Below are positions 7,242 to 14,314 of a DNA stretch of 64,000 nucleotides, one piece after another. The stretch covers positions 1 through 64,000 of the forward strand of contig DATHDS010000012.1 in NCBI GenBank assembly GCA_035318925.1, written 5' to 3'. The stretch is from VAXT01 sp035318925 (lineage in GTDB: Bacteria; Actinomycetota; Thermoleophilia; Gaiellales; Gaiellaceae). Below the pieces are notes generated by a model. It did no database searches, was not told the DNA's origin, and worked only from the letters and a program-made list of their open reading frames with translations. How positions within the stretch are numbered: position 1 is the stretch's first letter; each line of letters opens with the position of its first letter. The translations under genes and the position numbers were made by a program.

Positions 7242-8246
7242 TCACGTTGGGCCTCGACTGACGACCAGGTTGACGGGACTGCCCCGCGCGAGGTGCCTGC
7301 CCGCCCGCGGCTTCTGGCTCACGACCTTGCCCCGGGCCCGCGCCGAGCGGATGCGGCGAATGCGGCCGACCGCGCAGTGCCTGGCCCGAATCGAGCGGCG
7401 TGCCCGGGCGAGCGTCCTGCCGACGACTCGCGGGACGGTGCAGCGGATCGGCGGCGGCGCGCCGACTGCGACCACGAACGTGCCCTTCATCGCCGTCGCA
7501 TGGACGTCGCACTTGAAGGTGTAGGTGCCTGCGCGGAAGGTCACGGTCCAGATCGGGTGCTCGATGTCCGGGACGGAGGTCTTCATGTTCACCCCGGGCC
7601 CGGTCAGGTGGAAGTCGTGCCGGTTTGAAAGGTCGTGCACCTGGATCGTGTACGTGCCGGGAGGAATGCGCGTCATGCGGCGGCCGTCCGAGTAGAAGGT
7701 GGCGATGTTCTGGTCCGGCCCGACCGTGAAGATGAAATCCGGAACCCCGGGGGGCGGCGGTGGCGGCGGCCCGGGCGGTGGAGGCGGCGGCGGGGGCGGC
7801 GGCGGCCCAGTGAGGCACTCGGCCGGCGGCGGCCCCGGTGGTGGAGGAGGTGGCGGGTTCCCGGTCGGCGGGTGCGCCGTGATCAAGCTGCGAAGGTGGT
7901 CGGGGTCCGCGTCCGACTTGTATTCGTAGTCGGCGTTTTGCAGGCCAGCCGTCTCGAACGTGACCGTCCAGTAGAAGGTCCCCTGGCAGCCGGTCCCGGT
8001 CTTGTAGTCGAGATGCGTGCCTCCGAACGTCAGGTCTCGGAGGTGGAAGTTGTGCGTCGACGATCGGTCATCGATCTCCACGAGATAGGTCCCCGAGGTG
8101 ACGTGCTGCGCATCGCGGCCGGCCGCGTAGTTGAACCAGATATTCCCACCGTAGGGGTCGTCTTGTACGCCCCCGATGAAAAAGGGAGCATCTGTGGGTT
8201 GCCGCGGCTGCGCGCCCGCCGGAAGTGCAACGAGCAGCAGGGCCAC
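7242..8246 (-). CDS. Secreted cupredoxin - polyproline - cupredoxin - PASTA protein
   Basis: 334 residues as read from GTG 8246; a signal peptide (ALLLVALPAGAQ) starts the chain. Domain 1 (about 20-125) is cupredoxin-like with HNFHLRDL but lacks the C-terminal Cys-His-Met loop. A linker (130-167) is nearly pure proline. Domain 2 (168-262) has HDFHLTG and a loop with Cys246, His249 and Met253, the spacing of type-1 copper ligands in plastocyanin-like proteins. A PASTA domain (270-331) closes the protein (VPRVVGRTLARAR ... VSQKPRAG), the type that binds peptidoglycan stems or muropeptides. Inferred role: wall-associated copper or redox protein. The combination is unusual. The true start may be slightly upstream. 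Confidence 0.75.
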   Translation of the reverse strand: MALLLVALPAGAQPRQPTDAPFFIGGVQDDPYGGNIWFNYAAGRDAQHVTSGTYLVEIDDRSSTHNFHLRDLTFGGTHLDYKTGTGCQGTFYWTVTFETAGLQNADYEYKSDADPDHLRSLITAHPPTGNPPPPPPPGPPPAECLTGPPPPPPPPPPPGPPPPPPPGVPDFIFTVGPDQNIATFYSDGRRMTRIPPGTYTIQVHDLSNRHDFHLTGPGVNMKTSVPDIEHPIWTVTFRAGTYTFKCDVHATAMKGTFVVAVGAPPPIRCTVPRVVGRTLARARRSIRARHCAVGRIRRIRSARARGKVVSQKPRAGRHLARGSPVNLVVSRGPT

Positions 8247-8324
8247 CAGCCCCGGAATCAGGTATAGAAGGCGCCTCGTCAGAAGCCCCAGGGTACTTCA
8301 CGGCGGCGCTTCCGAAAAGGTCGG

Positions 8325-8765
8325 CTAACCCGGCAAGAGCAGGACGCTTACCTGGACGACCCGGCCGTGGCCGAGCAGGAAGTCGGTTGCCCGCGTTCCC
8401 GGCTTGCCGCTCCCGAGGCGGCACCGGCGAAAGCCGCCGAATGGCGCGCAGACGACGGATCGATAGGTCGCGCGGACAGCCGCCTCGGATGAAGCGACGC
8501 CGATGCCCGAAGCCGTCCGCTCTGTCGAGCGAATGGTCGTGACCTCTACCACGCGGCCAAGACGAAAGCCGACCCACACGCGCGGATAGTAGAACCGCCC
8601 GCCCCCACTCCCGATCGGCGCCCCGAGGCGCGCTCTGACCTGGGCCTTCGTCATCCCGAGGACGACGTGCGACATCCCGTATTGGGGCCGGATCGTGGCG
8701 ACGGCGGGCTGCACGGCGAGGAGTGCGATCCCCGCCACCGTGAGGACGAGGAGGAGGCGGCGCAT
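8325..8765 (-). CDS. Secreted small protein with a BamE/SmpA-like motif
   Basis: 146 residues. Signal peptide MRRLLLVLTVAGIALLAVQPAVA. The mature part begins with GMTKAQVRARLGAP, which matches the 'GMT..qV...lG.P' turn of SmpA/BamE-like small beta-alpha domains found in many secreted proteins, also in Gram-positives. Two Cys (VVCAPF, RRCRLG) may pair. Function unknown. Confidence 0.65.
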   Translation of the reverse strand: MRRLLLVLTVAGIALLAVQPAVATIRPQYGMSHVVLGMTKAQVRARLGAPIGSGGGRFYYPRVWVGFRLGRVVEVTTIRSTERTASGIGVASSEAAVRATYRSVVCAPFGGFRRCRLGSGKPGTRATDFLLGHGRVVQVSVLLLPG

Positions 8766-8774
8766 GTGGCTAGC

Positions 8775-9023
8775 TCAATCGGATGTTTCGGCTTCGCCCT
8801 CAACCCCCGACTGGGGAGTCATGAGCAAATGAGCCTCGACATCGGGGTGGCTCGCCTCCCAGGCCTTCAGGTACAGGTCGACCTCCAGGCGGGCCTGATC
8901 GTCAGCGGCATCGGGGACCTCGACGATGACGGCTCCGTCGCCGTCAGCGCGGGCCTCGCAATCGGCCCGCCGGAGGAACTCGAGTAGCTCCTCCTGGGCA
9001 TCTGGGTCTACCTCTATCCGCAT
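8775..9023 (-). CDS. Conserved small acidic protein
   Basis: 82 residues from ATG 9023, chosen because TAGGGGGACC stands just before it; the frame extends further up without support. Starts MRIEVDPDAQEELLEFLRR and is rich in Asp/Glu. No signal peptide or membrane segment and no known family. It lies 9 bp upstream of the secreted SmpA-like gene on the same strand. Confidence 0.55.
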   Translation of the reverse strand: MRIEVDPDAQEELLEFLRRADCEARADGDGAVIVEVPDAADDQARLEVDLYLKAWEASHPDVEAHLLMTPQSGVEGEAETSD

Positions 9024-9130
9024 GGTCCCCCTACCAGCCAACCGCATATCCCGACATGCTCACTGTGGGCGATTTTCGACCGTTTGTCGAGTTCATCGGA
9101 ATTGCAGGGAAGACCGACCTCCCTACCAGC

Positions 9131-9136
9131 TACGCT
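9131..9136 (+). promoter_or_regulatory. -10-like hexamer TACGCT, leaderless start of the carboxyltransferase gene
   Basis: TACGCT lies 7 bases before ATG 9144 and supports that codon over the frame start at 9084. Confidence 0.5.
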
Positions 9137-9143
9137 CACCCCG

Positions 9144-10703
9144 ATGGGCGTGCTGAGCTCACACGTCGAGCGCGAATCGGACGTCTTCGGCGCCCGCAGC
9201 GAGCACATGGCCGCGCTCGTCGCCGAGCTCCGGGAGCGCACGGCCCAGGCTGCCGCCGGCGGCGGGGCCAAGGCCGTCGAGCGCCACCGCTCGCGCGGCA
9301 AGCTGACCGCCCGCGAGCGGGTCGACCGGCTGCTCGATCCGGGGAGCGCCTTTCTCGAGCTCGGCGCCCTCGCGGCGTGGGAGCTGTACGACGGCCAGGC
9401 GCCGTCGGCCGGGATCCTCACGGGGATCGGCGTCGTCGAAGGACAGGAGTGCGTGATCGTCGCCAACGATGCGACCGTCAAGGGCGGCACGTACTTCCCG
9501 CTGACGGTCAAGAAGCATCTGCGCGCCCAGGAGGTCGCCGAGCAGAACAACCTGCCATGCATCTACCTCGTCGATTCGGGCGGCGCGTTCCTCCCGCTCC
9601 AGGACGAGGTCTTCCCGGACCGCGACCACTTCGGGCGCATCTTCTTCAACCAGGCCCGGATGTCGGCGAAGGGGATCCCGCAGATCGCAGCGGTGATGGG
9701 CTCGTGCACCGCCGGCGGCGCCTACGTGCCGGCGATGAGCGACGAGACGATCATCGTCAAGGGGACGGGCACGATCTTCATCGGTGGGCCGCCCCTCGTG
9801 AAGGCGGCGACCGGTCAGGACGTGACCGCCGAGGAGCTGGGCGGAGCCGACGTCCACGCGCGCCGCTCGGGTGTCGCCGACCACTACGCGACGAGCGACG
9901 AGCACGCGCTCGCCCTCGTCCGGTCAGTCGTCCGCAACCTCCACCGCCGCAAGGAGGCACCGTGGGACATCGCGGAGCCGGAGGAGCCGACGGTCGACCC
10001 AGCCGACCTCTACGGGCTCATTCCCGAGGACTACCGCCAGTCGTTCGACGCGCGCGAGGTGATCGCTCGCATCGTCGACGGGAGTCGCTTCCACGAGTTC
10101 AAGGAGCTCTACGGGGAGACGCTCGTCTGCGGCTTCGCGCGCATCGAGGGCTTCCCGGTCGCGATCCTCGCATCGAACGGCGTCCTCTTTGCCGAATCGG
10201 CTCAGAAGGGCGCGCACTTCATCGAGCTCGCGTGCGAGCGGAAGGTGCCGCTCGTCTTCCTACAGAACATCACGGGCTTCATGGTCGGCACCGAGTACGA
10301 GGCGGGCGGGATCGCGCGTGACGGCGCAAAGCTCGTGATGGCCGTTGCCTGCGCTGAAGTGCCGAAGTTCACGGTCGTGATCGGCGGCTCGTTCGGCGCC
10401 GGCAACTACGGGATGGCGGGGCGGGCGTACTCGCCGCGGCAGCTCTGGATGTGGCCGAACGCGCGGATCTCCGTAATGGGGGGCGAGCAGGCAGCGATCG
10501 TCCTGACGATGGTCGGCGATGCGGACCCGGACGAGATTCGTGCGAAGTACGAGCGGGAGGGCAACCCGTACTACTCGACGGCACGGCTCTGGGACGACGG
10601 GATCATCGACCCGCTGGACACGCGCCGGGTGCTCGCGCTCGGGATCTCGGCCGCGCTGAACGCGCCGATCCCCGTGACGAAGTTCGGCATCTTCCGGATG
10701 TAG
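9144..10703 (+). CDS. mccB: Acyl-CoA carboxylase carboxyltransferase (methylcrotonyl-CoA carboxylase beta type)
   Basis: 519 residues, two crotonase-fold carboxyltransferase halves. The central region is diagnostic for methylcrotonyl-CoA carboxylase beta: LPCIYLVDSGGAFLPLQDE, GRIFFNQARMSAKGIPQI, GSCTAGGAYVPAMSDE and TIFIGGPPLVKAATG. The C-terminal half has NITGFMVGTEYEAGG and GGSFGAGNYGMAGRA. It transfers CO2 from carboxybiotin to 3-methylcrotonyl-CoA in leucine catabolism; geranyl-CoA or a related branched enoyl-CoA is an alternative substrate. The matching biotin subunit is at 16928-18550, separated by about 6 kb of other genes. The secreted-protein gene on the opposite strand reads into its 3' end. 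Confidence 0.9.
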   Translation: MGVLSSHVERESDVFGARSEHMAALVAELRERTAQAAAGGGAKAVERHRSRGKLTARERVDRLLDPGSAFLELGALAAWELYDGQAPSAGILTGIGVVEGQECVIVANDATVKGGTYFPLTVKKHLRAQEVAEQNNLPCIYLVDSGGAFLPLQDEVFPDRDHFGRIFFNQARMSAKGIPQIAAVMGSCTAGGAYVPAMSDETIIVKGTGTIFIGGPPLVKAATGQDVTAEELGGADVHARRSGVADHYATSDEHALALVRSVVRNLHRRKEAPWDIAEPEEPTVDPADLYGLIPEDYRQSFDAREVIARIVDGSRFHEFKELYGETLVCGFARIEGFPVAILASNGVLFAESAQKGAHFIELACERKVPLVFLQNITGFMVGTEYEAGGIARDGAKLVMAVACAEVPKFTVVIGGSFGAGNYGMAGRAYSPRQLWMWPNARISVMGGEQAAIVLTMVGDADPDEIRAKYEREGNPYYSTARLWDDGIIDPLDTRRVLALGISAALNAPIPVTKFGIFRM

Positions 10704-11300
10704 TGGGCTAGTGGGCTGGGGTCGGTACTGCTCCTGGACGACTGCCACGCGACCCTTCCAGAGCGTGACCCAGTAGGCGCCCTGGGGGCCTGACCCTTTG
10801 CCCTGCCACGCGGCAAAGAACTCGTCGAGTCCCATTCCCCAGCCGCCGGAGCACCGTCCGCACTGAGGAGGACCGTTCAGACGAAGCGCGGTGGCAGGCG
10901 TCGCTCCGATGATGTTTGCGCCCGGCCAAACCTTCAGTGCGCGGGTGCCTCGGTCACGATTCCGAATGTAGTAGTCGTTGGAGACCGGCTCTCCCGGGTC
11001 GAGGACACCGTCCTCCTGCGCCGCGCGCTGAGCCGCTTTGCCGCTCAACCACCGAGCGCGGTCGAAATAGATCGTGTGAGTAGAGGCATCGACCTTCGGG
11101 ATGAACCCGAAGTCCTTGTGGCCCGTCGTGCCGGGCGGTCCAACATCGACGATCGGCACAAAGCGGGGACTTGGCTGCGACCGCGTTTGTGACGGCGAGG
11201 CCGCGGGTGACGAAGCGGTGTCCGAGCCACGGCTCGCGAGGACGACGCCGAGCGCGCCGCCGAGAATCAGCAACCCTGCGAGTGCCACGAATCTCTTCAC
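10260..11300 (-). CDS. Exported protein of unknown function with a lost or shifted stop codon
   Basis: Start GTG 11300 follows AAGGAGGCGATC. The N-terminus VKRFVALAGLLILGGALGVVLAS is a signal peptide or anchor, then a Ser/Pro/Thr linker and a globular part to about residue 200 ending in WVTLWKGRVAVVQEQYRP, which looks like a natural C-terminal strand. After that, near 10720, no in-frame stop occurs until 10260, so the formal frame runs about 440 bases antisense through the carboxyltransferase gene. A TAG lies in a neighbouring frame directly after the EQYRP segment, so a one-base indel or an assembly error may have removed the stop. Real coding is probably 10720-11300. Shares an upstream module with the gene at 4203. 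Confidence 0.6.
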   Translation of the reverse strand: MKRFVALAGLLILGGALGVVLASRGSDTASSPAASPSQTRSQPSPRFVPIVDVGPPGTTGHKDFGFIPKVDASTHTIYFDRARWLSGKAAQRAAQEDGVLDPGEPVSNDYYIRNRDRGTRALKVWPGANIIGATPATALRLNGPPQCGRCSGGWGMGLDEFFAAWQGKGSGPQGAYWVTLWKGRVAVVQEQYRPQPTSPLHPEDAELRHGDRRVQRGRDPEREHPARVQRVDDPVVPEPCRRVVRVALPLVLRTNLVRVRIADHRQDDRCLLAPHYGDPRVRPHPELPRRVRPPRHPVVAGAERAADHDRELRHFSAGNGHHELCAVTRDPARLVLGADHEARDVL

Positions 11301-11343
11301 GATCGCCTCCTTCGATAGCTGCCTCAGATCCTGCTCGGGCTCC

Positions 11344-11381
11344 GAAACGTCCGTGTCACGGGTGCGTAACGATTCCGATAC
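11344..11381 (-). promoter_or_regulatory. Shared promoter/operator module, copy 2 (contains CCGTGTCACGG)
   Basis: A 38-base segment 43 bases upstream of GTG 11300. Same module as 4249-4286, with the palindrome CCGTG-T-CACGG at 11351-11361. Confidence 0.55.
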
Positions 11382-11387
11382 AAGAAG

Positions 11388-11393
11388 TAGGCT
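11388..11393 (+). promoter_or_regulatory. -10-like hexamer TAGGCT, leaderless start of the 47-residue gene
   Basis: TAGGCT lies 6 bases before ATG 11400. Confidence 0.5.
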
Positions 11394-11399
11394 CGCGCC

Positions 11400-11543
11400 A
11401 TGCACACGATCGAGCTCACCGACGAGGAGTTGCGCATCCTCCAGGCTGCGCTGCACTCCTATCTCGACGACTTCGGCCATGACGAAGCCGACGTCCTCCG
11501 CCAGATCAAGGCGCTGCTCGCAAAGCTCCCGCCCGCGGGCTGA
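11400..11543 (+). CDS. Small helical protein, 47 residues
   Basis: Begins MHTIELTDEELRILQAAL and ends LLAKLPPAG. Mostly amphipathic helix (ELRILQAALHSYLDDFG), resembling small conserved actinobacterial proteins that precede metabolic genes. Its TGA is followed directly by the GTG of the next gene, so the two are translationally linked. No function known. Confidence 0.65.
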   Translation: MHTIELTDEELRILQAALHSYLDDFGHDEADVLRQIKALLAKLPPAG

Positions 11544-11873
11544 GTGCTCGTTCGCCTCGTCCTCTGGAACCTCGCCGAGTCGAAGACGACGATCGGCGAG
11601 CTACGGCGCTACCTGCGCGACGAGTCCGTCGACGCGTTCGAGGACGTTCCGGGACTTCGCTTCAAGGCGTGGATCTCGGACGAGGCAACCGAGCGCTGGG
11701 GCGCGGTCTACTTCTGGGAGTCTCGCGAGGCGGCCGACCAGAAGCTGCCGAGCCGCGTGCGCGAGCTGATCGGGAAGGAGCCAGACGTCGGCGAGGAGTT
11801 CGACGTCGAGGCGACGATCGAGGGCCGCTTCGCAATCGAAGAGCTCTCGCGCCGCGGCCTCGCCTTCGAGTAG
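11544..11873 (+). CDS. YdhR-like / ABM-type monooxygenase-fold protein
   Basis: 109 residues. Reads as a dimeric alpha-beta barrel: VRLVLWNLAESK, GLRFKAWISDEATERWG, AVYFWESREAADQ and a C-terminal helix. This order matches YdhR-type putative monooxygenases, in which a fold without obvious cofactor acts on aromatic substrates; activity is unproven. Its last codons and stop lie in the first copy of the 90-bp direct repeat. Confidence 0.65.
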   Translation: MLVRLVLWNLAESKTTIGELRRYLRDESVDAFEDVPGLRFKAWISDEATERWGAVYFWESREAADQKLPSRVRELIGKEPDVGEEFDVEATIEGRFAIEELSRRGLAFE

Positions 11874-11951
11874 CACTTCCGGCACGAAGCTGTGACCCAC
11901 GGGTGCGAAGTTCCCCGATACGATCGAATCGGGGAGGAGGTCTTGGGTACC
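11862..11951 (+). repeat. 90-bp direct repeat, copy 1
   Basis: Matches 14209-14298 at 86 of 90 positions. Begins with the end of the YdhR-like gene (GCCTTCGAGTAGC) and contains an 8-bp inverted repeat TCCCCGAT/ATCGGGGA (11912-11935) around ACGATCGA. The two copies bracket the glycosyltransferase and epimerase genes. Confidence 0.9.
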
Positions 11952-11993
11952 TGGGCCCCTTCGGCGGCAGCGGCCGGACGAGGTCCGCGGTGC

Positions 11994-13202
11994 TCAGCGC
12001 CGGCGCAAGCGGTCGCGCAAGCGCCAGTAGCGCCCCACCAGCCGCCAGGCGCGAGTCGCGTGAAGCGTCTCGAGATCCGCCCGCAAGCTGGCCGCTTCGC
12101 CGGCAACTCCCTCGAGGACCTCGACCCGTGCGCTCTCGGCGGTCGCCGCAGCCGCTGACGCCGCCGCGGCCTGCTCGGCCAAGACGAGGCGGTCGTGCAG
12201 CGAGGCCTGCGCATGCTGACCCTCCCCGGCGAATCGTTCCCAGGACCACTGGAGCGCCGTCAGCCGCGCGAGCTCACGCAGCGGCGCCGACGGCCGCTCC
12301 CGCGGCGGGGCGACGAGCGCGGCCAGGAGCTCGGTCACGTGATCCCGGGCGCTGTGATGCTGGATGACCAGGTCACGGTTGGTCGCGCCCATGCCCGGGT
12401 CGTAGTCGGCCAGGTCGCGCTCCATCTCCTCGATTCCGATCACACGGCCGGTCGCCTGGCCGGCGAAGTGGTCAGCCTCCATCGCCGCGTAGGTGTCGGG
12501 CCTCACCCACCCGTCGCCGCCGAACATGTCATAGAGGTACACGGCACGCCCGCACGCCATCGCGTCGAGCGCTGCACGGCTCTTTCCGACGACGATGTCG
12601 GCGTTCTCCAGCGCCGCTGCGATATCGAAGCGCTGTTGCGTTCCACCAACCTGACTGACCTCGATCCCCCGCCGCTCCCAGGCGTCGCGGACGACCTGAA
12701 TGCGGTCGGGGTAGTTGCCGAGGATGACCGCGTGTCGAGGCCGCGCGCGGATCGCCCCCGCGGGCGCGAGGCGATGAATGTCCACCGGAATCCGGAGCCG
12801 TGCCAGCGGAACCTGGACTGCACAGGCACGCGCAAGCCGCGCGTAGCGCTCGCTCAGGACGACGACGAGGTCGACGATGCCCTCGACTTGCGGCGGCGAC
12901 TGGAAGTCGAAGCTATCGCCGCAGATCCGAAAGACGCTGAGTGCCCGTGGGTACCGCTCGGCGAGCTCGTAGACGACGATGCCGTCCTGTGCGAGCACGA
13001 CATCGCACTCGACCGGTAGCTCACGAACCTGGTCGACGACATCGATTCCCCGCTGCCGCGCGTGGTCGGCGAAGGGCCCGAGCTCGGGCGAGTAGATGAC
13101 CACCTCGTGCCCGAGCCGAAGCAGCTCGGCGCCTACGGTGACGAGGTGAACCTCGGTGCCTCCGGCGAAGTTCATCAGGCGGTTCGCCAGGACGAAGCGC
13201 AC
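11994..13202 (-). CDS. Family GT4-like glycosyltransferase with C-terminal coiled coil
   Basis: 402 residues from GTG 13202. N-terminal Rossmann half starts VRFVLANRLMNFAGGTEVHLVTVGAELLRLGHEV, the usual beginning of GT-B (GT4) enzymes; the second half contains HAVILGNYPDR, ADIVVGKSRAALDAMACGRAVYLYD. The tail (about 310-402) is an Ala-rich coiled coil ending WRLVGRYWRLRDRLRRR, a basic amphipathic end common in membrane-associated cell-envelope glycosyltransferases. Likely adds a sugar to an envelope polysaccharide or glycolipid; donor and acceptor unknown. Divergent from the epimerase with 22 bp between starts, and inside the repeat-bounded unit. Confidence 0.8.
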   Translation of the reverse strand: MRFVLANRLMNFAGGTEVHLVTVGAELLRLGHEVVIYSPELGPFADHARQRGIDVVDQVRELPVECDVVLAQDGIVVYELAERYPRALSVFRICGDSFDFQSPPQVEGIVDLVVVLSERYARLARACAVQVPLARLRIPVDIHRLAPAGAIRARPRHAVILGNYPDRIQVVRDAWERRGIEVSQVGGTQQRFDIAAALENADIVVGKSRAALDAMACGRAVYLYDMFGGDGWVRPDTYAAMEADHFAGQATGRVIGIEEMERDLADYDPGMGATNRDLVIQHHSARDHVTELLAALVAPPRERPSAPLRELARLTALQWSWERFAGEGQHAQASLHDRLVLAEQAAAASAAAATAESARVEVLEGVAGEAASLRADLETLHATRAWRLVGRYWRLRDRLRRR

Positions 13203-13208
13203 GCGAGT

Positions 13209-13214
13209 ATCGTA
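13209..13214 (-). promoter_or_regulatory. -10-like hexamer TACGAT, leaderless start of the glycosyltransferase
   Basis: TACGAT on the minus strand lies 6 bases before GTG 13202. On the plus strand the overlapping TATCGT (13208-13213) stands 11 bases before the epimerase GTG 13225, so both divergent promoters may share these bases. Confidence 0.5.
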
Positions 13215-13224
13215 GGCGGGCCGA

Positions 13225-14220
13225 GTGGGACACCTGGTCGAGCTGCGATCCAAGCACGCGGTCCTCACCGGTGGGGCCGGGTTCATCGGTTCGCACCTGT
13301 GCGACGCGCTGCTCGACCGCGGGAACACGGTGACGTGCGTCGACAACCTCGTCGGCACCGCCGGGTCGACGCACAACGTGGCGCACGTGCTCGATCATCC
13401 GCGCTTCCAGCTCGTCACCGAAGATGTTCTCGACTGGACTGAGCGCACAGACCTGGCCGGCGTCGACTGCGTCTTCCACCTTGCGGCGTCCAAGAACTCG
13501 GTCGCGCTCGGCGACCCCGAGAACGATCTGAGAGTCAACGCGCTCGGCACGCTGCGTCTCCTGCTCCGAGCAGCCCGTGACGGCGTTTCGAAGTTCGTCT
13601 ACGCCTCGACCGGGTCGGTGTTCGGCGATACGAGCAGCGAGCACGTCGAGGATGGGCCGAAGCACCCGGTTTCCGTGTACGGGATCAGCAAGCTTGCCGG
13701 AGAGTCGTATTGCCGGGTGATCGGGGGGATCCTCGACCTCGATTACACGGTTCTGCGCTACTACCACGTGATCGGGCCGCGGCAGGACGCCTCCAACCAC
13801 GGCGGCGTCGTGCCGATCTTCGCGCGCCGCGGCCTGGACGGGCTGCCGCTGAGGATCTACGGCTCAGGCGAGCAGACCCGTTCGTTCACCTCGGTCCGCG
13901 ACGTCGTGCAGGCGACCATGCTGGCCGCGACGTCGGAGCCGATGCGACGCGAGTCTTTCAACTGCGCCTCGGGCATCAGCGTGAGCATCCAGGACCTGGC
14001 CGACTTCGTCCTGGCGGAGACCGGGAGTGCTCATGGGATCGAATATGCCGCTGCGCGGCCGGGCGATATCCAGCGCTTTGCCGTCGACAACACCAAGCTG
14101 CGCCGCCTCGGCGTCGAATTCGAGACCGACTGGCGCTCGATCGTGCGCGTGGTGATCGCGTCGCTCGACTCCACAGCGAGCGGGGTTTCGAGGACGGGGT
14201 CATCGGCGGCCTTCGAGTAG
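13225..14220 (+). CDS. NAD-dependent nucleotide-sugar epimerase/dehydratase (extended SDR)
   Basis: 331 residues. NAD-binding GGAGFIGSH (residues 16-24), a VDNL turn after strand 2 that fits NAD and UDP-sugar enzymes, Ser131 in ASTGSVFG, and catalytic Y152-x-x-x-K156 (YGISK). HVIGPRQ and LRIYGSGEQTRSFTSVRDVV are typical of UDP-glucose 4-epimerase/UDP-glucuronate-epimerase-like enzymes. It would supply a nucleotide sugar to the divergent glycosyltransferase. The last four residues (AAFE) and the stop are encoded by the 90-bp repeat, so the natural C-terminus may have been replaced. Confidence 0.85.
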   Translation: MGHLVELRSKHAVLTGGAGFIGSHLCDALLDRGNTVTCVDNLVGTAGSTHNVAHVLDHPRFQLVTEDVLDWTERTDLAGVDCVFHLAASKNSVALGDPENDLRVNALGTLRLLLRAARDGVSKFVYASTGSVFGDTSSEHVEDGPKHPVSVYGISKLAGESYCRVIGGILDLDYTVLRYYHVIGPRQDASNHGGVVPIFARRGLDGLPLRIYGSGEQTRSFTSVRDVVQATMLAATSEPMRRESFNCASGISVSIQDLADFVLAETGSAHGIEYAAARPGDIQRFAVDNTKLRRLGVEFETDWRSIVRVVIASLDSTASGVSRTGSSAAFE

Positions 14221-14298
14221 CGCTTTCGGCACGAAGCCGTGACCCACGGGCGCGAAGTTCCCCGATACGATCGAATCGGGGAGGAGGTCTTGGGTACC
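14209..14298 (+). repeat. 90-bp direct repeat, copy 2
   Basis: Second copy of the repeat at 11862-11951, in the same orientation and 2,347 bp downstream. It contains the epimerase stop codon and the same inverted repeat (14259-14282), and ends 16 bp before the stop of the convergent oxidase gene. Confidence 0.9.
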
Positions 14299-14314
14299 AA
14301 GGGGTCGTTCGGCG

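Noticed and set aside
7740..7860. Tandem repeat or CRISPR-like array
   Set aside because: G/C-run sequence encodes the proline rod of the cupredoxin protein; no regular spacers or repeats.
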